Positions 37,208 to 47,700 of a stretch of DNA of 64,000 bases are shown here, piece after piece. The translations under genes and the position numbers were made by a program. Every line of letters begins with the position of its first letter. The first letter of the stretch is position 1. Below the pieces are notes generated by a model that did not search any database, was not told the DNA's origin, and saw only the letters and a list, made by a program, of their open reading frames with translations. The DNA is from Gossypium raimondii. Lineage: Eukaryota > Streptophyta > Magnoliopsida > Malvales > Malvaceae. The stretch is from positions 42,069,733 through 42,133,732 of the forward strand of contig NC_068571.1 in NCBI RefSeq assembly GCF_025698545.1, read 5' to 3'.

Positions 37208-40200
37208 ATGGAAATTGTGAGCTTAGGAGACAAACAAGAAACTAAAGAGGTGAAAATCAGAGCTTGCATCACTGCAGAGACAAAACGAGACCTTATTGAA
37301 TTACTCCAAGGATTCAAAGATGTCTTCGCATGGTCGTATCAAGACATGCCTAGTCTAAGTACTGATATTGTGGTACACCGGCTTCCCATAAAGGAATAAT
37401 ACAAGCTGATTCAATAGAAACTTCGAAGGATAAGGCCCGACGTCCTATTGAAAATAAAAGAAGAGGTCAAGAAACAATTTGACGTTAGTTTCCTACAAGT
37501 GTTTAAATACTCGGAGTGGGTAACCACTATAGTCCCTATCCCTAAGAAAGATGGGAAAGTACGAAGGTGTGTAGACTATAGTGATTTAAACAAAGCCAGC
37601 CTGAAGGATAATTTTTCGTTGCCTCACATCGATACCATAGTGGACAACACGACAAGTTTTTCACTGCTCTTCTTCATGGACGGTTTATTCGGATACAACC
37701 AGATAAAGATGTATCTTGAAGATATGGGAAAAAAACCACATTCATAACCATGTGGGGAACATTTTTCTATAAGGTGATGCCATTTGGATTGAAAACTGCG
37801 AGAGCAACGTATAAAAGAGTCATGGTAACTTTGTTTCATTATATTATGCACAAAGAAATCGAGGTTTATGTCGATGATATGATCGCAAAATCCCAAACAG
37901 AAAAGGAGCATGTAAAAGTCTTGAAGAAACTGCTTTTTGAGGTTGAAAAAATTCTAGCTAAAGCTGAATCCAGCAAAATGCACTTTAAGGGCCCCTTCAG
38001 GTAAATTGTTGGGATTTGTAGTCAGCGAGAAAATGGATCAAGATAGACTCGGATAAAGTCAAAGCTATACAGGAGTTACCTACACCGCGTACCCAAAAGA
38101 AGGTCTGGGGTTTCTTAGGGAGATTAAATTACATTGCCCGATTCATCTCACAACTAACTGATAAATGTGACCCCATATTTCATCTCCTTAAGAAACATGA
38201 TCTAGGTGTATGGGATGAGGAATGCCAGAAAACCTTCGACAAGGTTAAACATTACTTGTCTAATGCCCTAGTGCTGATGTCACCTAGCCCAGATAAGCCA
38301 CTGATATTGTACTTGGCAGTATTTGAAAATTCCATGGGATGTGTGCTAGGCCAACATGATGAGTCAGGGAGGAAAGAAAGAGCGATATATTACCTCAGTA
38401 AGAAGTTCACTGAATGTGAGACAATATATTCGTCAATTGATAAATTGTGTTGCGCCTTAATTTGGACTACCTGGAGGTTGAGACAATACATGTTGTACTA
38501 TACGACTTGGCCCATCTCGAAAATGGACCCTCTAAAGTACATAATGGAGTATACCGCATTGAATGGAAGAATGGTCTGGTGACAAATTCTGTTATCTGAA
38601 TTTGATATAATCTATGTAAACCAGGAGACAGTAAATGAGAGTGCAATAGCGGACTTCCTAGCTAGCAGAGCTCTAAAGGATTACGAGCCTTTAAATTTTG
38701 ATTTCCCAAATGAGGATCTAATGTATGTTGCGACCACTAAAGAATATGTTTCAGAAAAACATCCCTAGAAACTAAATTTTGACGGAGGCTTAAACGCCAT
38801 GGGTAACGGAATTGGGGTAGTCCTGGTATCCCCAAATGGAGATCATTATCCTTTCACGAGTAAACTTGACTTTGATTGCACAAATAATATGGTAGAATAC
38901 GAAGCATGTATCATAAGTATTCCTGCATTTGTAGAACGCAAGATCAAGGTACTAGAGGTATATGGGGATTCTACACTAGTGATCTATCAACTCAGAGGTG
39001 AATGAGAGACGAGAGACCCTAAGTTGATTGATTATCAAAAGTTGGTCATTGAGTTAATTAAGGAGTTTGATGACATCACCTTCTGCTACCTCTCACGAGA
39101 TGAAAATCAGATGGTCGATGCCTTGGCTACCTTAACTTTCATGATTAAAGTGAATAAACAAAAGGATGTAAAACCTATCCAGATGAGTATTTATGAGACT
39201 TTGGCCCATTTTTACAACATCGAGTAAGAAGAAAAGGATGACCTCTCTTGGTATCATGACATACTGCAATATGTAAAGAACCATGAATACCCAGAGCAAG
39301 CAACCAAGAATGATAAAAGGACGCTAAGGAGACTAGCCAATGAATATGTCTTAAATGGGGAGAACCTATACAAAAGAAGAAATGATCATGTGTTACTAAG
39401 ATGTGTAGATGCTGTCGAGGCCAAAAAAATACTGGAAGAAGTCCATGAAGGTTTTTGCGAAACACATGCTAATGGTTTTACAATGGCCAGACAAATCATG
39501 AGATTTGGATATTATTGGTCTTTCATGAAAAGGGATTGTATCAATTATGCCAAGATCTGTCATAAATGCCAAATTTATGGAAATAAAATTCATGTGCCTC
39601 CATCACTTTTTCATGTTATGACTTCTCCATGGTTTTTTTTATGTGAGGTATGGATGTTATTGGGCCGATCTCACCAAAAGCTTCCAATGGGCATTAATTT
39701 ATCTTTGTGGTCATTGATTACTTCACCAAGTGGGTAGTGCATGCTTGTTATGTCAATGTCACGAAATCGACAATTAGCAAATTCTTGAAGAAAAAAATTA
39801 TATGTCGATATGGAATGCCAGAAAGGATCATACCTGACAACGCATTAAATTTGAACAATAGCACGATATAAGAGGTCTGCAGCCAATTCAAGATCAAGCA
39901 TCATAACTCGTCACCATATCGCCCAAAAATGAATGGTGCAGTGGTGGAAGCCAATAAGAACATTAAGAATATCGTAGGAAAATGATAGAGACTTATAAAT
40001 ACTGTCATAAGAAAATACCATTTGCCCTCAATACTTATGAACGTCTGTCAAAACCTCCACCAGGGCAATGCCTTTCTTATTGGTTTATGGAATGGAGGTA
40101 ATTTTTCCCACTAAAGTCGAGATTCATTCTCTCTGAGTTTTATCAAAGTTGAAGTTAGATAAAGCAAAATGGATCCAATCTCGATATGATCAGTTAAACT

Positions 40201-40480
40201 TGATCGAAGAGAATAGGCTAAAAGCTATCCGTCAGATGTACCAAAAACAAATGATACGAGCTTATGACAAAAAGGTTCGCCCCAGAAAATTCCATGAGAG
40301 GGGACTTGGTGTTGAAAAAGATCATTCCCATGCAAAAGGACTTTAGAGGAAAATGGATGTCGAATTAGGAAGGACCTTATGTGGTAAAAAATGTCTTTTC
40401 TGGAGGAGTATTGATTTTGACCGAGATGGATGGCAGAGATCTGCCCAACCCTGTGAATTTAGATTCAGTCAAGAGGTATT
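37208..40480 (+). pseudogene. Element 2 pol: RT, two RNase H domains, integrase
   Basis: Broken frames in order: 37208-37399 (CITAETKRDLIELLQGFKDV); 37448-37747 RT (RRCVDYSDLNKAS, FFMDGLFGYNQIKM); 37750-38004 RT with the catalytic VYVDDM; about 38030-38220 thumb; 38256-38582 gypsy RNase H (LILYLAVFENSMGCVLGQHD); 38799-39227 archaeal-type RNase H (MVEYEACI, VYGDSTLVIYQL, NQMVDALA); 39390-39737 integrase zinc region (HANG...CHKCQIYG); then an integrase core with PDNALN and VEANKN, and a C-terminus to about 40480. Stops and frameshifts occur between most blocks. The second RNase H matches that of element 1, supporting common descent. Confidence 0.88.
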
Positions 40481-41329
40481 TCACCTAAAAAAAAGAGGCC
40501 AAGGCGAAAACCCGCAAAAGGCGTCTTGAGACCAAATGAGTTTTGAGTTGACAACCCCAAAAAGTCGGCTCAAATTTTAACCAAAGAATGGGCATGTAAT
40601 AGTCGTTCCCCCACAAAGGTAACAAGGAGGAGAAACTTTACATCTTGAGGCATCGACAAAGTACTCTAGATCTACTAAACACATACCCGGCTTGGGATAG
40701 GCCTTAGCAAGTTTGCTCAGAGAAGCTCATACTGCGATATCTGGGGCACTTAGTTTCATTTGTATCCAATTTGTTTTTTACAATGTTTGCCACTTTGATT
40801 AATCTTTTCATTAAGGGCTTTGCACCCAATAAGTTTCAAACTTATCCATTTTTTTACGACCTTGTTTAAGCATTTTGCATTGAAATAATGATTAGTGGAC
40901 TAACAATGTCAAAGTATGAAAGAATTTCTGCATATCGTTTTGAGAATTTCTAAATAGTACAGAGACTTGAAATCGGGACCACTAGTTAAAAATAACCAAA
41001 TTTAAGGGTTGGAAAAATCTTGGAACGAGTAGTCCAAATTGTGATTACCTCTTCGGGTTTCCTGTCAAAAATACCAGATTTGAACAAGAAGGCATGGTAA
41101 CACATCAGTGATAGAACCTTGACGAAAAACGAACAATGTTAACCTAAACACTAAAAAGAGGATCATTCTCGAAAATGACATTATGCAATCATGCAAATAT
41201 CATTCATATACATCTAGTTAGGAGCATTTGATTCATTCTGATCATAACATCCTAATCGTTTGGCATAAAATATAGGCCTATGAAATGGATTCTACAGGTC
41301 CTGTTTGTCAGAGAACGGTGTAACAGATA

Positions 41330-41940
41330 AATGAAATCACAAATCTTATCTCCCTGAAGTTACAGTGGAGCAAGATGAAGATACAAATCCTATATCCCTA
41401 AAGTTGCGGTGGATCAGATTGAAGCTACAATATCTATACCCTTGAAGTTGCAGTAGGTCGGAATGAAACTACTATAATGAATCTTATCTCCCTAAAGTTG
41501 TAGTGGAGTAGATTGAAACTACAAATCCCATACCCTTGAAGTTGCAGTGTGTTGGATTGAATCTACCATAGCGAATCTTATCTCCCTGAAATTGCATTGG
41601 AGCATATTGAAGCTACAAAATCTTATTCCCCTGAAGTTGCAGTGGGTCGGATTAATTCTACTATAGAGAATCTTTTCTCCCTGAAGTTGCAGTGAAGTAA
41701 ATTGAAGCTACAAATCTTATACCCCTAAAGTTGCTGTGGATCAAATTGATTCTACTATAGCGAATCTTATCTCCTTGAAGTTGCAGTGGAGCAAATTGAA
41801 GCTACAAATCTTATACCCCTGAAATTGTGGTGGGTCGAATTGAAACTACAACAAAAAAATCTTATCTCCTTGACGTTGCAATGGAGTGAGATGAAATTGT
41901 AATACTAAATCATGCCTTCCTGAAGTTATAGCAAGTAGAT
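41330..41940. repeat. Tandem repeat array in the 3' untranslated region of element 2
   Basis: About 12 imperfect units containing CTTATCTCCCTGAAGTTGCA and AGTGGAGCAAATTGAAGCTA variants. This is the reverse complement of the array at 5370-6295 in element 1. It lies just before the polypurine tract and 3' LTR. Confidence 0.85.
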
Positions 41941-42096
41941 ACAGTAAAGTACAATAACCAATGGATTGAAAGAGTGGGCTATTTGGAAAAAAGAAGCACT
42001 AGAAAAGTCGAGATTCAGCGAGACCAGACAAAATTGGTCCTCCTTTAAAGTCTTTGCTCCATTCTAGTTACACGATAATGAGCAAAGAGGAGCAGC

Positions 42097-44417
42097 TGTA
42101 ACAGGCCAATTTTGTCTGACCCAACAGAAACAAATAAACCAAACAAATAAAAAAAACTTAAGCCCAAATACACCAACCCAAGCCTAAAACCTAAAAAAAT
42201 TTTAGAAACCCTAAAAACTAAAAGCTCCAGCGCCGCCGTCGCTCTTGCCACATCAGTAAACACGCTCCCCAGAGTCACCCACGCCCCGAAGTCTACCTCT
42301 TCTGTTGTTTCACCAAAATGGTAAGGGGCACATCTCCCCACCATGGTTGACCGAAAAGTCTTTGCCAACATTATGAAATACATGCAAAAAAGAAAACAGA
42401 AGACAGAGCAGAGAAAAAAAAAAGAAACAAAAAATAAATATTATAGTTTGACTATAAAAGCCACAGCCATCACATGTAACGTTTTTTACACGAGAAATCA
42501 AATGCAAAAAAAAAAGAAATTCAACAGAGAAAAAAAAACAAGTTACAAAGGGTTTTTTTATCTTTTATTTTGATTTTTATCCTTTTTTTCTTTTCGTAAA
42601 GAACATAAAAAAATAGAAACAAGGTTTAAAGAAAACTTACCTTGCCAGAAAAGGGGAAATCGAAATCGTTTCTACCCCTTTTGACGAGGTTCGACTTAGT
42701 TTTTTGGGTTAAAATTCCCATATCAACATCCCACATGAGAAAATGAGTCAAAAGGGGGTGTTTTGGGTATTTTTCGGCCACCGAAGGCGGCTATCGCCGT
42801 TGCCGATGATTGGTGGTCACAACAGCCTTTGTGGCTGGAGGAGGACAGTTGAGAGAAAAAAAGAAGAAGAAGGTTTTTTTTTTAAAACAGAGAAGAGAAA
42901 TGATTTTTTTTTAGTTTTTTTTAAATTTATATAGAGATACTAAACGACGACGTTTTGGGGCATAGCTTAAAATGCCCAAAACGACGTCGTTTTGAGGTGA
43001 CCCGAATGCCCAACCTGAATTCCTTCAAGATCCGCGTGTTTTTGAAGCGAAGGGCTATTTTCTATTTTTTTTCCTTCCACTTTTTAGCCTATTTTTAAAT
43101 TAGTCCTACATAATTTTATTTTATTTCATTTTTACCCCATTATTTTGATTTCCTTACAATTCAGTCCTTTGACCCACTGTCGACTTGAGGAAATGACATG
43201 GGTTTGGGAAAATAACCCTTTGGGACCCTGTTTATTTTATTTTGTTTTGATTTAATTCTTTTGTTTTTCTTTTTTTAATTTATACTTAGAATTTCTTTTT
43301 CATTTCAATTTAATCCTTTGCCCACTTTTTTTTTATTTTCATTATTTTATTTTATCATTTTGGGAACTTTTATTTTATGATTATTTATATTTTCCTCTTG
43401 TCTAAATTATGCAATTTTATTTACATGTAGTTATTTATTTTATTTTATTTTGTCATTAGATATTATTATGTTATAGTCATTTACTATTTTCCTCAAATTT
43501 CCCTATCTATTTTATTTTGGTCCTTTACTTTTAAATGTTGATACTATTAATACTATTAGTATATTTTATTTTGGATATAATAATATTATCATACATTTTA
43601 TATTATTTCACTATTATTATCATTATTATCATATAGTATTATTAATTGAATATTTTTCATTATTGTTATTATTATTTCTTATTATTGTATTCATTATAGA
43701 TTTATAGTATTGTCATTTTATTTCATTGCTTATGTTGTTACTTTTAATACGATAATTTTGTCATCTTTTTACATTGTAAACATTACTACATACACTCATC
43801 CGTTTTTCGGCACAAGCGCATGAAAAATAATTAAAACCGAGGCAATGTTCGTTATTTTTCGGATTCGAGGAATCGTGTTCCTAACTTACAGAGTATGGCC
43901 TCTTCTTAGAATTGAAATAACCAAACATCCTATTCAAAATTCAAGACATGTAGGATTTAAGTAATAATAAAATGACGGGTATTCTTGTTTTCGAGGATTC
44001 GAGATATCGTGCCCTAACTTACAGGACATGATTTTTTTTCTCGATAAATTTGAAATAAGAAGGTCCTTTCACAAAATTTAATTTAGTTAGCGATATTTTA
44101 ATCAAATAACATGAAAAAAAAGGGGATCGTACTTTAAAATTTCTTTGAATTCTTAATTCTCGACACTAAGACATTGAGTAATCAACTAGGTGCCAATTTT
44201 AGGCATTACGAGGGTGCTAATCCTTCCTCATGCGTAACCGACTCCTGAACTCATTTCCTGGATTTTGTAGACCGAAAATCATCATTTTAGTAAATCTAAC
44301 CTTTTATTAAAATGATCAATTATGAGGTGATCCGATCACACTTAATAAAAAAGATTCGTGGCGACTCCATTTTCGTTTTTTAAAATAAAAAGTTGAATCG
44401 CCAAAAAAGTTTCAACA
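42097..44417 (+). repeat. 3' LTR of element 2
   Basis: About 2.32 kb, nearly collinear with 33383-35692 apart from small indels, including the contracted ATT microsatellite and an extra block near 42625-42690. Ends GTTTCAACA followed by the TSD TATGC. Confidence 0.88.
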
Positions 44418-44422
44418 TATGC

Positions 44423-44769
44423 GATGTTATTATTTTAAAATTAAGATTTAGATTTGAACTTAAGTATTTGTAACTCGTTTCTTTATTTATCAAACATAAT
44501 TAATATACTTATTTTCAATGTTTTTAACACCCAATGCCGTAAGTAATTTAGAAGTGGATTTAATAGAGCAAATAATATCCCTTTAGACAATGGTGAAACA
44601 AGGTCAATGAGTAGTAATAATTTTCTATAAAACAAACTTATTACTATCAAAATAATATATACAATGGAAAACAAAGGGCTCAAGGAGTAGTGAAAATATT
44701 CTATGAAAGATGTATGACCTATTGGGAATTTACAGATAATGGGCTAATGATATTGCTTGATGAACATCA
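44423..44769. other. 3' flank of GLR-C
   Basis: No gene. 44590-44740 resembles the DNA downstream of GLR-B and GLR-D (AAACAAACTTATTACTATCA, CAATGGAAAACAAAGGGCTC). This is consistent with a conserved 3'-UTR. Confidence 0.5.
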
Positions 44770-47700
44770 TCAATTGTCAAATTCTGGGTGTATTATGTTA
44801 GCATCTCTTCTGTTTTTGAAAATTTTCATACAAATGTATAGTTTTAGTATCCATTTTTTCATAACATGAAAGTTTTTGTAAAGCAAAGAAGCCAAAAACA
44901 AAATACAAGCTATAGCTAAAAAGGCTCCGCTAATAAGGAACAAGCCTCGAAAGTCACCTACTGTAAGTGAGTTCACACTGTTTGTAGTGTCCTCTGAATC
45001 GAAATCAATGATCGGAGTTTTGAACCATGCATTTTGAAGTGCTTGAAGCCTCCCATCTTCTCTTAGTTTTGCAATTTCCCTTGATATATCTCTAGCCAGG
45101 GCTGAACCCTTTGGAAAAACCTAAAGATTTCAAAATAAAGTTAAAACTTTAGGCCTAATATACATGTATATAAACAGTCATCCTATGTGCCAAGATTTGT
45201 ACATATTTTCGTGTATATATTCTTCAAACACTCACATAGTTCAAAATTTTGTATTTCTAAATTGACCTTTCTCATATTCTAACCTGAGACCTCGAAAAAG
45301 ACCTTTATGTAAAATCAAGACATAGAACTATTAGGAGACATGTTGAAATTAGATTTGTCCAAGGGCTGAACAAGCCACCTAACTTAGTAGGGTCAGTTCA
45401 GCTTGAGTTGAGCTCCGACCAGAAATTTATGCTTCAAATCAATTCGATTTGTCACAAATTCAATTTAAATAATAAAATTATTTTATTTAAATTTAATAAT
45501 AAATTGAATATATGAATAGTAAACCGGGCTCTTAGATGCAAAAGCTAAGGGACTTGGCCCCTCTTGCTAAATGAAAAAGTTGCAATTTTGGCCCCTCTTA
45601 AAAATAATAACTTAAATTCTTTTAGCCTCTTAATTAAATGAAAAAAAAATGTAATTTTAGTTGATTTTATAATTTTATTCTGAACCCCAACACTAAATTC
45701 TTGACTTCATTCTTGTGTTTAATCAAGGTATTCAAATTTGGATTTGAATTTTTTTTTTAAAACACTTAACCGTGAAGCAATCCCATCCAACTCATAATCA
45801 AGTTTACCCTAAAATTGTATGTGTATGTATAACAGTTAAGAGATTGATAACTTACAAAGCCAAAGCCATTGGTGGTAGGCATGACGGAGCCGACCATGGA
45901 ATAACGTGTTGGATATTTTTCTAGGAAGATGCTGATGTATGGCATTTCATCAATTATTGCAGACACTCCTCCATTTTTGGCACCTTCCGATAAAGCGTTT
46001 GCATATTCTTCGGGTGAAGTAAGCCATACAGAAGTTGAACTAGAATTGTCGAAATTTAGATTGCCAACAACTTCTTGGGTAACAGGACCTAATCGATGTC
46101 CAATGTTGCTCATCTTTGAGTTGTACTCAATCTGTCGGACCGTCATCATCGATGTTAAGGTGGCAGTGTAGTTCGAACCTAATATGAAGACCACAAACAC
46201 CCACAAAACAACCACGGATCTCGATAAATTGCTTGATAATTTCTCCCCTGCAAATTCACATTTTAGAAGAAAACCCCAACATTTTTATAGATTAAGCTGC
46301 ATAAAATAAGTGTAAACCATTGACAACTCTATATTATTTTCGAAGTGCCTCTCGAACTGCCAATTTCGAAGCATCCAGGGTATTTTTTTTCTCTCTCTAA
46401 CAAACTCAACATCATCAAAAGGGCTATCCAAGCTCTACTATATTTATATTTAGGATCCTGGCATAATTTGTTTTATTTATCTACTTTTATAATATCATTA
46501 GTTAGTCATTGGTGTTATTATTAACTATTCCAGTTAAAATGAGAATGTGATTTTTTCCGCTTAAAAACACATATTCCAACTGTAAAAGTATTATGGGGCC
46601 CTTGTACTAGGAGTTGGATTATATTTTATCTTCTCTACTTAAAAAATGGACAAATTAATCCATATACATTAAATCAAAGAGTAAATCAATCCTTCTAATA
46701 AAAATTTCATCTATTTCTATTGTGAAAAACTGATATATATGTGCGTCGAATAATATACACATGGCATGCCACATGCAACTTTTTATTATTCTATTAGCCA
46801 TTTCAATTTTAACAGTAGAAATGGATGAAACTTTAATGAAATGACTAATTTACTCTTTAATCTAATATACAAAAACTAATTTAACATTTTTTTTTAATAA
46901 AGGGACAAGATTCAATCTAACTGAAGTCTCCATGGTATTTTTACCATATTCCAACACAAATAAAACCCATGTTAGTAGAATGAGTTTGATGAGATGTTTT
47001 TAAGAAAAAAATCACATTTTAACTGTTATAATTAGTAGTATTAACTATTTGATCTAACTAATGATGTTATGAGAGTGAATGATAAAATCATACCAAATTA
47101 TATGAACTAAATCCTAAATATGAGCATTGCAGAGGGATCAAAGCCATAATTGGGTCTAAGTAATTTGGAATGTAATAAGAACTAAATCCTAAACATGAGC
47201 ATTGCAGAGGGATCAAAGCCATAATTGAATCTAAGTAATTTGGAATGTAACATGGATTGTGACTTGGGAGGGTGCTTACAATGTGCAAAAACAAGGATGG
47301 AGAAAGAGAACCCAAACATCCTTCCAATTCGTCCATTTGATTGTTGTGTTTGTTGTTCAACAAATGCGGGGCGTTCAATTAGCCAAATAACCAAAGCTGT
47401 TACGACATAAACTCCTACCATTGTAAGCCAAAGTCCTGGTGTGAGTGGTTTCAAGAAAATCCACAAGTTTTGGCTATCCTTTGGAGTTAACCGAGTAACC
47501 ATCCCGACCCCCATGTCCGTATACGGAAAAGTAAAATCCACGTATGATGATCTATTTGCTGTGATCGTCATGTCCCCAACAACAGCGTCGTAATTCTGTT
47601 TTTGTTTATCCAACACAAATCAGTAAAAGCAAGTCTGATAAAGTACCATGGAGTCCTGAACTAGAAATCAGATTACATTTTATCTCCTCTACATAAAAAA

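Larger units (their letters stand above)
33383..44417 (+). mobile_element. Ty3/gypsy LTR retrotransposon 2 (Tat-like), gag-deleted, with TSD TATGC
   Basis: LTRs 33383-35692 and 42097-44417 start TGTAACA. The 3' copy ends TTTCAACA, while the 5' copy has mutated to TTTCGATA. The perfect 5-bp TSD TATGC lies at 33378-33382 and 44418-44422. Internal order on the plus strand is primer-binding site, deleted gag region, RT, gypsy RNase H, archaeal-type RNase H, integrase, tandem repeats and polypurine tract. It belongs to the same family as element 1, but its LTR first half differs. All pol frames are interrupted, so any movement would need proteins from elsewhere. Confidence 0.92.

Noticed and set aside
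3374..44417. Elements 1 and 2 as the two arms of one large inverted duplication
   Set aside because: They have separate TSDs, different LTR first halves and different deletions; they are independent insertions in opposite orientation.
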